This document shows, one piece after another, positions 39,963 through 50,290 of a stretch of DNA of 64,000 nucleotides (the stretch's first letter is position 1; every line of letters starts with the position of its first letter). The position numbers and the translations under genes were made by a program. Location of the stretch: NCBI GenBank assembly GCA_018136815.1, contig CM030932.1:8757628-8821627 (forward strand), written 5' to 3'. Source of the DNA: Isochrysis galbana. Taxonomy: Eukaryota; Haptophyta; Isochrysidales; Isochrysidaceae. Under the pieces are notes generated by a model. The model did no database searches. It was given only the letters and a program-made list of their open reading frames with translations, and was not told where the DNA came from.

Positions 39963-40741
39963 CTAGCGTTTTAGTCAAGTGATGCCTTCAACTCCCAATC
40001 ACCGACCATTCTCCGAGAAACGCTCAGCCATCTTACCACATGGTGCAGATGAGCGGTGCGTCAATCACCTAAGGTTCATAGGGACCGACCGCGGAGGAAG
40101 CATGATGGCGAGCCCAGCAAGCCGCTGAGAAGACAGACTATTTTTTGGGCGCACTCGCGACCCGGTGCTTGTCGGTGCCGAGGCAGCACTTGCCTCTACT
40201 TTTTTGATCGATACCCGCGTGCAGTATGGGGGATGGAGGCATATGCCAGCAACTCGTATGGCATCTTGACAGGCCTGGCATCTTGACAGGCCTCCACAAC
40301 TTCAAGCCTTCGCGTTTCACCCTGTCTTCATCGCTCGCTTAGGCTCAGCCAGGTCAGCCACACTCACTTTGTATTTTGGATCCTAGGTGTGCGGTGTGTA
40401 GATTATTGGGGGGTGATGGTGCCGGGCTTTCCTGTGGTGCGCGCGACACGCTCTGTGTTCTCAGCCTAAACCCTCCTTCAATCTGAGCCCTTCTGATCTC
40501 GTTGGAATCAACGTCGTGTAAGAGTATACATAGTTCAGCCAACGGGGCGGTGCCTCCTCCCGCTTGTGCCCTCAGCTATTGTAGCGTACCGTAGCAGGGG
40601 TCAAACGGGAGGCAGGGAGGGAAGGCGTCAACACGCAGGACTAAGACAGACCTTTAAGGTGGTAGACGGGTGGGGCCGCGTGGCTGCGGGAGGGGGCTGG
40701 AGGGGCGGATGTGGGGGCTCTCCGCACCGGAGCCAAGCACG
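39963..40741. other. intergenic, nothing recognised
   Basis: Mixed sequence that leads into the GA repeat. There is no gene; a short direct duplication, gcatcttgacaggcct, lies at about 40261-40292. Confidence 0.4.
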
Positions 40742-41540
<799 letters not shown>

Positions 41541-42390
41541 GTTGAGTATTTTTCATTTTTCGAAAATTTTGCCGGAGGACCCCGGATTGTTTTTGCTGAT
41601 CTCTCATACCAGAACTTACAGTAGCGAGAGCTCATTTAGGTCCTCGTTTGCCCATTACCGATGGTGCCCTCCGCACCCCCCTAGTCCCTAGTGACCAGTG
41701 AGTGACCGAGCTATTAGTGGGGAGGTCTGAGCTGCACCTTGACCGAAATGCAAAGGGAGGTAGGACTGGGGTGTCAGGGCTTGAGTGGACACCAAGTAGA
41801 GTAAAGCTTTACAGCTTGAAGTCAAAAGAACTGGCCTCTGCCGCCCGCCGCCGCCGCCGCCGCCGCCGCGCGCTTGCTCGCGGCGGACGGGGGTGGGGTG
41901 GGGGGGGGAGGGGGGGGGGGGCAGAGAGCTGAGGGCGGAGGGGCGTCCCCCCCTTCCCCCCCCTCTCGGGAAGCTTCTGGGAGATGTTCCGCCGTTCTCG
42001 CGGATCTCGGCCGTCCTGCGCCTCTGGGCGGAGGGTGGGGGCGGGAGGGAGGAGAGTGCAGGCTCCTCCTAATAGAGGGAATGGCGAGAAGAGGAAAAGA
42101 AGACATTGTTCACAGAAGAAAGGTGTGGAGATGTTTCTTGTTCTCGCGGATCTCGGCCGTCCTGCGTGCGGGGGACGAGGGTCGTAATAGCGGGAGGGGG
42201 GAGTGGAGGGAGCGGAGGAGAGAATAAGGGGGCGGAAAGAGAAACAAGAGAGACAGAGTGAAGAGATGTGGCAGATGAGAGAGAACAGGCAGCGCGAGCG
42301 GAGGGGAAAGACGAGAGAGAGGTGGCGGCTCCTGCTGGCGCGCAGGCGACAAGACTAATCTACTGCTGCTGATAAGACTAAGTAAGGTCT
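41541..42390. other. intergenic, G-rich
   Basis: A GCC triplet tract lies at 41839-41868 and a G-rich tract at 41885-41925. The phrase tctcgcggatctcggccgtcctgcg occurs at 41997 and 42142, a 145-nt duplication. No gene. Confidence 0.4.
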
Positions 42391-42401
42391 GGTGCTGCTG
42401 C

Positions 42402-42453
<52 letters not shown>

Positions 42454-42643
42454 TCCCTCTCTCTCTCTCTCTTTCTCTTCCCTCTCTCTCTCTCTCCCTG
42501 TCTCTCTCTCTCTCTCTCTCGTTCTCTCTCCCTCTCTCCCTCTTTCTCCCTCTCTCCCTCTCTCCCTTTCTCTCTCTCCCTCTCTCTCCCTCCCTCTCCC
42601 TCCCTCTCCCTCTCTCCCTCTTCCTTTCCCTTTCCCTCTCCCT

Positions 42644-42738
<95 letters not shown>

Positions 42739-42870
42739 GCTGCATCTCCCTCTCTCCCTCGCTCTCTCCATCCCTCCCTCTCTCTTCCCCCTTTCTTCTC
42801 TCTCCTCCACCGTTCCCTCTACCCCACCACCGCGGGCCCTGTCCCGCTCTCCCCTCCCTCTCCTCGCCTC
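42391..42870. repeat. (CT)n microsatellite and CT-rich leader
   Basis: CT repeats from 42394 to about 42735 with CCCTCT variants, then a looser CT-rich stretch that ends about 60 nt before the ATG at 42932. Confidence 0.9.
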
Positions 42871-42931
42871 CTTTGCTCCTCTTGCGCGTGATCCTTGCCT
42901 CCGAGCATATTGGGGTTTGCTCAGGACAACA

Positions 42932-43853
42932 ATGGATCTCGCCGAGCAAAACGGGCTCCTCGGCGCGCCGCGCCTCGCTGAGGATTCCACCTCAGCCGGA
43001 AGCTCTGCCCTGCCGCCCTCTGCGGGGCTCCCGAACCCGATGATGATGGCATCGAGTGAGCTTGGCGTATACGTCAAGTGGGCGCTGCTGCTGCAGGTCT
43101 GACATACTGCTGCCCATGCCCCGCAGACATCGTTCTTCTCTCGCGCCCATGCACAGCCAGTGTGTCTGCTGCGCGGTTGACTGGCCTCTGCGCTCCTCTG
43201 TCTTCCACTTGCAGGAACAGCTCGAGCATGTGCAGGCGGAGCGGTTGGCAGTTTTGCAACGCTGCCTGAAGCTCCAGGCAGATAACCAGCTGTTGAGACA
43301 GACGCTTCAGGAAGAGAATCCGACGAAGTACGCTCACTTGGCTCCACCGAATGCACAGCCGTCACAGGCAGTGAGCGTGCAGGCCACTGGGTCGAGGCGA
43401 TCAGTGCCCCAAGTGGCTGCGCTCTCTGCTCCAACGGAGGTTATCCCCATATCTTCTGGGAGCTCTGCGTTTTCTACAAATGCTCCTGGCGGTAACGGCG
43501 CGCCTCCCTTAGAGCCCGACGTTCTCAACGCCCCCAATTTGCAATTACTTGCATCCTTCCTCAAGGACGAGGATCAGGGAAAGGGTAATGCAGGTGGGCC
43601 TGCAGCTCCAGTGGAGCAGCGGCAGGCGTCCAATACACACACACGGCGGCGGGCGAACCATGTACACACTGCGAATGCGCCGGTAGATCAGTTCGTCATG
43701 CCACCGCTCGCGTCAGAGCCATCCGGGGAAGACATAAGTCGAGCTTCAAAGGTGCCCAGGAGGAGTCAGGCAGGGCGCACTGTATCATCATATAATGCGC
43801 TTGCTGCTGCCAGTGCTCGGAAGGCTGCACGTTGCGGCGACTCTAACACATGA
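42932..43853 (+). CDS. coiled-coil protein, unknown
   Basis: Two exons, 42932-43096 and 43215-43853, joined in phase 0 (LLQ/EQLEHVQ) across a GTCTGA...TTGCAG intron. This gives 267 residues. The splice extends one helix: VYVKWALLLQ + EQLEHVQAERLAVLQRCLKLQADNQLLRQTLQEENP, a leucine-spaced coiled coil (about 48-90) like the dimerisation part of a bZIP protein, but no basic DNA-binding stretch precedes it. The rest is Pro/Ala/Ser-rich with basic clusters (THTRRRANH, KVPRRSQAGR). It may be a nuclear scaffold or regulator; this is inference. Confidence 0.65.
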
Positions 43854-43979
43854 GCTGTCAGACCCGGATATGGACCATCATTGAATGCTGTCGGACACTT
43901 GGTGCCTAGTAGAACGTGCACTGGCTATGGCATTGGGGTGAGAGCCCCAATGTTGCATCCCGAACTTCTAGTACTAGAA

Positions 43980-44641
43980 TCTGCAGATACCCGTGAATAG
44001 ATTGACGGGTAGCATAAAAGGGGCTAGCAGACTCCCGCACTTCTGGAAACAGGCACTGGACACCATAAGGAAATTAAAGCTGGAGCCCCTAACACTAAGC
44101 AGAGAAGGTGTCCTGTCGCAACCCCTGTGGCACAACCCGACGTACCCCGTACCCGGAGTACAGCCCAAATGGGCGGAACTATGGAGTAGCCTAGAGTGCA
44201 ATGTCGTACACAATGTTTACAGTGATTACGAAAGCACAACACCGTACACGGTGGAAGAATGCGCGCAGTATCTTAGAAACAACGACACATACATACAATT
44301 CCGCGGAGAGTTTATCCCACGCGAAAACTTTCTCGGCACATGGCATACAATAGTGCTCCACGCCTCGACAATGAAAACGAAGGCGGAAGAAGGAAACGGA
44401 ACGGAAACCACCCTACCCCGAAACGGGCAGCAACAACCCGTCAACGAGGATGGACAACCCCCCGAGATACGGATAACCCGGGATGGCGAATACTACGCGA
44501 AAGGTGTCGTTCCGTCAATTGTGGGACATCAGTCGAATTGAGCGATCAAATGTCCACAGTTGTATCATAGAGCATTGTTTAAAATTAAATTTTAAAAATT
44601 AAATTGTTTAAAATCATCATAGAATAACAACTTTTTTCTCT
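43980..44641 (+). mobile_element. LINE-family 5'-truncated copy, ORF2 end and A/T-rich tail
   Basis: Coding remnant 43993-44541, then a tail of repeated ttaaaattaaatt. The left junction lies near 43980, where homology to copy D stops. Confidence 0.75.
43993..44541 (+). pseudogene. LINE ORF2 C-terminal fragment
   Basis: It aligns with 46490-46860 of copy D: RLPHFWKQALDTIRKLKLEPL / KLPTFWKQALCNIRELELTPL, SREGVLSQPLWHNPTYP / SREGLLSQPIWGSPTYP, ECAQYLRNNDTYIQFRGEFIPRENFL / ECAQYLRNNDTYIQFKGEYIPRDKFL. The high peptide identity and conserved frame show that both descend from a functional protein. The region is the domain downstream of the reverse transcriptase. The last 40 residues differ between copies. 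Confidence 0.75.
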
Positions 44642-44739
44642 GCTTTGGCGGAGGGAGGATGCCCTTCGGACTCATCGAGGCTCCAAGACCGATACGCATC
44701 TGGCGACATGTGATTGCCACTCATCATGCGCACAGCGTG

Positions 44740-45285
44740 CGCCATGCGCATCGGTGACGGCGTGCGGAAACTTCCATGCACACGCACGGCGCCCCCGCGG
44801 GGGGACCGATCCACACGCATCTGGCGAAACTCCGGGGCCCTCCTCCCAGGCTTCCTTCCCCCGCTTCACTCTCCTCTTCCTCCTCCACAAAGGTCGTTTG
44901 CCTTCATTTGGTACCCCTCGTTTCCAAATATGCGGGTCGTCCCCCTCGCGCGTTTAGACAGGCCCTGAACGTGGGAGAGAATCCGGGCCCCTCCCCCCCC
45001 CCCAAAAAAAGTGGCCGTGAATACAAACCAACCAACAAACGGCGAAGATTTTTTCGTTTCATGCTCATAATAATGACACATAGAGACCTTGCCTTGTCTA
45101 TCCTTTACCATGACTCTGCTCCCACACCTGAGACGGGAGACCCGGGTATACACGAGTTCGAAGAGCACTGGCGAAGGATTCTCGCCCCTGAACCTGGACT
45201 GAATGTCACCAAGGAAGAATGGAAACATATAGCAAGGCTATATACAACGCCACTGCTAAAACACACGGATAAAAAAAACTTTTAA
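44740..45285 (+). mobile_element. LINE-family fragment with 2A-like peptide
   Basis: An open frame at 44776-45285 reads ...VVCLHLVPLVSKYAG..ALNVGENPGPSPPPKKSG...PETGDPGIHEFEEHWRRILAPEPGLNVTKEEWKHIARLYTTPLLKH. The first part matches copy E in frame-shifted form. It ends in AAAAAAAA directly before the leader of copy D. Another frame reads KGRLPSFGTPRFQI. It is probably a broken piece of an ORF1/ORF2 junction. Confidence 0.45.
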
Positions 45286-45479
45286 TATTCTCGCCACGCG
45301 CGCGGCTATGTAGCTGTCTATCGTAGCCACGCCCGTTTCCGTTTCCCTTCCTTTCCCTCACTTCCCGCCTTGCGGCAACTCCCCTCGTGCTCTACTTAGG
45401 GGCCCAGGTTGTGGGGGGGGTTGGGTAGGGCGGGGGTGCACCGGCCCCTAGTGGTCTGTCCTCGCCTTCCTCCTGTCAA

Positions 45480-45497
45480 CTATCGTTAAAACGATAG
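45480..45497 (+). promoter_or_regulatory. stem-loop just before ORF1 start (copy D)
   Basis: Arms CTATCGT and ACGATAG enclose loop TAAA, then GGTC and the ATG at 45502. It differs from copy E by two compensated stem pairs. Confidence 0.75.
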
Positions 45498-45501
45498 GGT
45501 C

Positions 45502-45918
45502 ATGGAGCGCGCGCCGCCTCCCGCACTCGCTGCCGCGGCCCTCGCCGCGATGGACGAAGCATTCATGGACACGCCGCTGTCGCCGAAGCGACCGCGCCAA
45601 GACGACCCCCCCAGCCAGGTGGGCACAGGAGCCGGCGGGCCGCGCCCGCGCATCACCGAGAACAGGGAGACCACGACCAACATGCTGAATGACAGCATGC
45701 AGCACACACAAGCCACATATCACACAGCCACACCAGCCACACCATCCCAGTGGGACGCTCCATCAGGGAAGGCCCCCGGGCCTGGACCCTACACAGCCGC
45801 GGTACCGCCCTCGCGCTCCGGCGCGAGGTGCCGGCCCGGCACCATCATGAGCAAAACCCCCAAGGGGGCAAGTCGTACAAAAACATGGGGCTGCACAAGG
45901 AACAGCTGTGGACCCTAA
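45502..45918 (+). CDS. LINE-family ORF1 (copy D), 138 residues
   Basis: MERAPPPALAAAALAAMDEAFMDTPLSPKRPRQ, then Thr/Gln-rich NRETTTNMLNDSMQHTQ and a basic end (SKTPKGASRTKTWG). The N-terminal block is almost the same as in copy E. It carries a TPLSPKRPR nuclear-signal-like motif and no zinc knuckle or RRM. It is shorter than copy C because of a different C-terminal half. Confidence 0.55.
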   Translation: MERAPPPALAAAALAAMDEAFMDTPLSPKRPRQDDPPSQVGTGAGGPRPRITENRETTTNMLNDSMQHTQATYHTATPATPSQWDAPSGKAPGPGPYTAAVPPSRSGARCRPGTIMSKTPKGASRTKTWGCTRNSCGP

Positions 45919-45974
45919 AGAGGAAACGCCCCCCCGCCAGATTTAGAAGATACAAATGGCTAAAGGCTAAAGGG

Positions 45975-47015
45975 GAGCGAATACGCAACTATATTAGGAG
46001 TCCCCCTGGGAGGGGCGCAAGCCACTAAGGGCTTTTGGAGGAAATTTGTCGACAAAATAGAAAAGAAGGTCAATATATACATGCCGCTCACGAATGCCCT
46101 CTCGATACACGGTAAAACGAAAGTGGCCAACTTCCTAATATACTCTATCCCGAGATACTGGCTTCAAACACTAGCGGCCCCCAAATGGTTCCATACGGCC
46201 ATCAAAAGAGCCGTCGACAAGATAATGTGGACTAACGCGCGCACCGGGCGCAGATTGAAATGGATAAAACAACCCGAACTCCCGTTGTGTAACGCCGTCG
46301 AGGAAGGACCGAAGGACCCCACCTAGGGGTGGGCCTCCTAGACTGGGACAACCATGTTAAGGCGCTACAAGCGAAGTGGATACTAAACTACCTAGACGCG
46401 CGCCAGGCGCAGTGGAAACAAGTGCTCGACGCTTGGTTCTGCCGCTCGAACTTAGGGAGAGCAGCTGTACTGTCGACGATCCCAACGAGCAAACTGACCG
46501 ACGGCATAACAGGCTCGAGCAAACTCCCGACGTTCTGGAAACAGGCGTTGTGCAACATCCGCGAACTAGAACTAACACCCCTAAAAACGAGCAGGGAAGG
46601 GCTACTCTCGCAGCCCATATGGGGCAGCCCGACATACCCAGGACCCAAAATCAACTCCACATGGGCGAAATTATGGAACAAACTCGAGTGCAACGCCATA
46701 CATAATGTGTTTAAAGACTTCGAGGCGACTGTGACTTACAGCGGGGAGGAGTGCGCGCAATACCTAAGAAATAACGACACGTATATACAATTTAAAGGAG
46801 AATATATCCCAAGGGACAAATTTTTAGAAACATGGGACACAATAGTAAATCACGCAACGTCGACAATGTCGACAGGGAGGAGCGGGAGGCGGAGCGACCT
46901 GCGACCTGGCGCGAAGCGCAAAAAGGTTGAGAGGGCGCGGGGGAGGGGGGGGGGGCGGCCGCGGCGCGGCGCGGCGCGAAAAGTAAAATTTGAAATAGAC
47001 AAGTCCTATTCATAA
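45975..47015 (+). pseudogene. LINE ORF2 C-terminal half (post-palm reverse transcriptase region)
   Basis: In one frame TILGVPLGGAQATKGFWRKFVDKIEKKVNIYMPLTNALSIHGKTKVANFLIYSIPRYWLQTL matches the segment that follows the catalytic palm in LINE polymerases (LGVPLG, then the thumb with the S-x-x-GK/R-x-x-VAN motif). WFHTAIKRAVDKIMWTNARTGRRLKWIKQPELPLCNAVEEG follows. A stop at 46323 and a frame change break the ORF, and it continues GVGLLDWDNHVKALQAKWILNYLDARQAQWKQVL to a basic tail (RKKVERARGRGGGRPRRGAARKVKF). There is no YxDD motif, so it cannot copy RNA by itself. Confidence 0.75.
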
Positions 47016-47062
47016 GTAGCAAGTACAAGTACTACCGTACTACTAAGTAGTACTTTAATACT

Positions 47063-47093
47063 AGGTGTTGGCCCAGGCACAGGGCCAACACCT
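47063..47093 (+). repeat. 12-bp perfect stem-loop in LINE 3' region
   Basis: Arms AGGTGTTGGCCC and GGGCCAACACCT enclose loop AGGCACA. Related words (ggcctgggcccacacct, aggtgttagtggcc) follow. It could be a 3' recognition structure for the element RNA. Confidence 0.75.
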
Positions 47094-47160
47094 GATTTTG
47101 GGGGCCTGGGCCCACACCTGATATATCTAGGTGTTAGTGGCCAAAAGCTCTTGGGCTAAT

Positions 47161-47543
47161 GCGTTGGTCTAGGCCCCTGTGCCTATCACCTATCTATCAC
47201 TTTGCTAAGCCTGTTGGTCAGTATTTTTGCGAAGCCCGCAGCCGCTGATGCAGCCCTAGGCTCCGCGTCTCGCCTTCGCTGTCCTCCCTCGCCTGCGCCC
47301 CTCCCCCTACTGGCGCGAGCTGGCAGCAGCTCAATGTAGCAGACCGTTCTGCGAGCGGTGTTGTCATGCGCTGTGTTATCTCCCCGCAGAGCTGAGCGCT
47401 GAGCGCACGTGATGGAGGGGGGGAGAGGGGGGGCAAATCGCACCATTTCCTAGCGAAGAATTTCGTGGTGGCAGGTGCCCCCCCCCCCCCTTGAGGATTT
47501 TATTGAGCATCGCGCCATGGTCCAAAAATGCAGCCCAACCCTT
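47161..47543. other. intergenic, nothing recognised
   Basis: GC-rich, with a C-run at 47479-47490. No gene. Confidence 0.4.
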
Positions 47544-48342
47544 ACTAGTAGTCAAAGGCAACTAAGTTTATACTTAGTTGACCCATGGGGGGGCACGAGC
47601 CCCCCCCTCTCTCCACTCCTCCCCTGCCATGGGGGAGGAACCACCCATCCTCCTGGCATGCCTGATGGCTTGCCAGGAGGCCACTGCCCTACTGACCCAC
47701 TTCCTTCCCCACAGGCTCGCCCCATTCGCCCATCCTGGCCCCTCGTGACCAGCCCAATGCTCCAACCCCCCCTCCCCCCCTGGTCGACAGGCAGACAGGT
47801 GCAGCGTGGGGGCCCCAGAGGCTCGGGAGCGCCAGCGAGGGAGAGGCAGGGGAGGCTGGGGCTGGGCCCCAGCCTCCTCTGCCCCCTGAGCTGGCCTCCA
47901 GGAGCCTCCAGGGGCCGCCAGAGGGCAGCTGGAGGCCTGCCGCAGGCGCGCCATCGCGCGTGCCGCAGGAGAGGGGAGAGAGAGCGCGGAGAAGGGAGAA
48001 GGGGGTGGGCGCGAGCGAGAGCTCCGCCCACCGGAAAATCGGTAAGTCTCGCGCCTGTTTACAGGATAAGACGAGACAGAGTCGGCCGCCCACTCGGAGA
48101 CACAGGAGGAAGGGGGGGAAAGATCACCGGGGGGGGGGCGCGGGCCACCGGACCATATCTAAGCCCTCCACCCCAATCCCCCTAGTAGTGTACGGGGGGA
48201 GCCGCTTGATGGCGGGGGGAGAAGGGCCGGGGAATGGGGGTGTAGAGAGTATGCTACGTGCTACTTGTAGTGGGTAGTGGTTCCATTCGCCGCGAGTGCG
48301 GTAAGAATATTAAAAGGTTTTTTTTGACTAGTAGTCAAAGGC
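47544..48342 (+). mobile_element. hairpin-element family II, copy b, with 16-bp target duplication
   Basis: The element occupies 47560-48326 and is flanked by ACTAGTAGTCAAAGGC at 47544-47559 and 48327-48342. The stem arms CAACTAAGT and ACTTAGTTG with loop TTAT lie at 47559-47580. Then follow GC hairpins (GGGGGGG-CACGA-GCCCCCC; CCTCCCC-TGCCAT-GGGGGAGG; CCTCCTGGCA and TGCCAGGAGG), a two-tier stem GTCTCG..CGAGAC with inner CCTG-TTTA-CAGG, and a 3' end attaaaaggtttttttt. There is no long protein frame. A 16-bp duplication is the mark of LINE-type insertion. Confidence 0.85.
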
Positions 48343-48811
48343 CCCTATTCGACCGCCCTACCCTGAGCCTAATGTGCTGCTTTGGGACGTCCGCTATGCA
48401 ATTGATTCTGGTTCGAGACGTTTTGTGATTCATTATCTATGAGTCGAGCGGCCTATGCCGTCAGCCCGTCCTCGCTCGACAAGCCTGGGGAGACCTGCAC
48501 ATCCGCATCTTCACAACGCCTCCTTTTTGTTGCTCCTCTCGCACGCGCGCATCTCGTGCCCGTGTTTTTGTGTGAGAATTAGACTCCCCTCAGCCAAATG
48601 TGTGGCTCCGGGACGTCAGCTATGCAGCGGACGCTTGTTCGCGATTGTGATGCATCAACCATGAGTCGAGCGGCCAATCTAGTCAGCCCGTTCTCGCTCG
48701 ACAAGCCTGGGGCCACATTCACATCAAATCTTTCATGACAGATAGAAGTTTGAGCAAATGCAAGCCCTCGTCCCGATTCGCACGACCGCGACGCATCGGT
48801 GATTCGAAGCT
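48343..48811. repeat. diverged tandem duplication, two ~140-bp units
   Basis: The order gggacgtc.gctatgca, then catcta/acca tgagtcgagcggcc, then gtcagcccgt.ctcgctcgacaagcctgggg, occurs at 48387-48495 and 48612-48713. Between them are short unrelated bits. The function is unknown; it is the 3' flank of the peroxidase gene. Confidence 0.7.
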
Positions 48812-50037
48812 TCATACGTTAACCTTTTTCAAATTCTTGGTACCGAGCTCCTCGAGCTTCTGGAAGGCGGCCGCGAAGTCCTTGAAGAAGAGGTCGCGGT
48901 CTTTGGAGTACATCACCACATACTGGCGGAATGTCTTGTCTTGGATCAGGGCAATGTCGGACGGAAGCATCATGAGCTTGCCACTCGGGTCTTCAAATTG
49001 CATGGGCCCGTCCCATTCCTTCAGAGTCCACGGCACTCCGAGGAGAAGGCTATAGTAGGCATTGGTCAGCCGAGTTGGGGTGGGTGTCCATGGACCAGTA
49101 TATCCTGAGGCGTCAGGATGGCATCGGCCGAGAGCGTGCGCGCCAGAGAGCGCGACAATCTCTTGGTCGTTGAAACCCATGCGATAGAAAACGTCCTTGC
49201 GCAGGGCCGCAATCGTGTCTTTGGGAGAGCCCTTGTCGGCGGCGGGGAGCCTGTAGCCAGCGGGCCAAGTCTCAATAAGCTAGAAAGCGGCGAGGAGCAG
49301 GCGGCCAGAAGAGAGCGCCAAAGGCCAAGATCGAAGTGGGCGGGCGCACCGTCCGTCTGGCGTCACGGCCGACGGATCCATGGCGTCGACACGCCCAGCC
49401 CGCCATGGAACCTTTGGCCCTCCAGCCGCCTCGATGGCCGTGACCCCGGCGAGCGTGTACAAATCCGCATACGAGATGTCCGGGAACTGCTGCTTGATCG
49501 GCTCCAGCTTGGCCACCATCTTGTCGAGGCCAGCGTTCCCGCCGTGCATGAGCTCCTCCTTGAAGCGGATGGTGCCGCCGCCCGATCCGCCCGTCTGGCT
49601 CATCTTGTCGTAGGTGCCACTGCACAATAGAGAGGCCTGGGTCGTGAGTGCACACCTCACGCTCATCACCAAGCAGCCGTGGTGACCTCACGAGCAAAAC
49701 GAGGAGCAGCCCGCCCGCACAGGCTGGCGTCACGCGGGGTTGCTTTGAGACGAGGGGGGCGAGTGGAGTAGGGAAAGAACCTGCTGTGCCACGCGAGGCG
49801 GAGCATCGTCGGTCCCAGGTCCTCGTCGGCCGAGATCATCGAGAGCATCGCCGCCTTTGCACTAGCGTAATCCGGCGCTGCGCTGGCGCAGAGGGGTGGG
49901 CCGAGGGCGGCGGCCGCGGCGGTGGCGAGGGCGGCGCGACGGTCGAGCGCACGCATCTGCGGCGCCGGGACCCGTGCGCCCGCGCGCAGTGCCGCTGTGC
50001 CACCGAGCGCGAGCAGGAAGGGGAGAGCGAACCTCAT
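48812..50037 (-). CDS. ascorbate-type class I haem peroxidase, plastid-targeted
   Basis: Three exons, 50037-49781, 49619-49350 and 49250-48812, all with GT..AG introns in matching phase ([18 protein letters not shown]). This gives 321 residues. The distal haem site [14 protein letters not shown] has Arg80, Trp83 and His84; the proximal His lies in [15 protein letters not shown]; the C-terminus [24 protein letters not shown] is the family end. The leader combines a hydrophobic signal ([17 protein letters not shown]), a basic segment and [24 protein letters not shown], a twin-arginine lumen-type signal. The enzyme reduces hydrogen peroxide, with ascorbate or cytochrome c as donor. The leader suggests the thylakoid lumen or stroma. 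A CT-rich leader (GA on the plus strand, 50040-50290) precedes it. Confidence 0.92.
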
Positions 50038-50039
50038 CG

Positions 50040-50290
50040 GCGTCGCAGGGGGAGAGGGGGAGAGTGCCGTCGGCCGACGAGAGTGGGAGGAGGGAGGGAG
50101 GGAGGGAGGGAAGGAGAGAGAGAGAGGGAGAGAGAGAGAGAGAGAGAGTAAGTGAGAGAGTGAGAGAGGGGGGGAGGAGGGAGGGAGGGAGGGAGGGAGG
50201 GAGCGGGGGAGAGGGTAGGAGATGGCCGGGGAGGGGGGGGGAAGGGGGGAAGGGGGGGGGGGGCTTCCTGGAAGAGAGAGAGGTGAGTGC
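50040..50290. promoter_or_regulatory. CT-rich sense-strand leader of the peroxidase gene
   Basis: A run of GA on the plus strand (CT on the gene's sense strand) begins just upstream of the ATG. Similar tracts precede several other genes here. Confidence 0.5.

Larger units (their letters stand above)
45286..47160 (+). mobile_element. LINE-family copy D, internally deleted
   Basis: Leader 45286-45479 (ttttaatattctcgccacgcgcg, gtagccacgcccg, cccgccttgcggcaactcccctcgtgctctac), hairpin, ORF1 (45502-45918), C-terminal ORF2 (45975-47015) and a 3' region with a strong stem (47063-47093). The endonuclease and the catalytic palm of the reverse transcriptase, normally 2-3 kb, are missing. The copy is therefore non-autonomous. 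Confidence 0.75.

Noticed and set aside
42110-43434. Long minus-strand frames over the CT microsatellite
   Set aside because: Antisense to the coiled-coil gene and its CT-rich leader; translated repeat only.
48395-48430. tRNA-like word ggttcgag near 48412
   Set aside because: No acceptor or anticodon arms can be drawn around it; it lies within a diverged tandem repeat.
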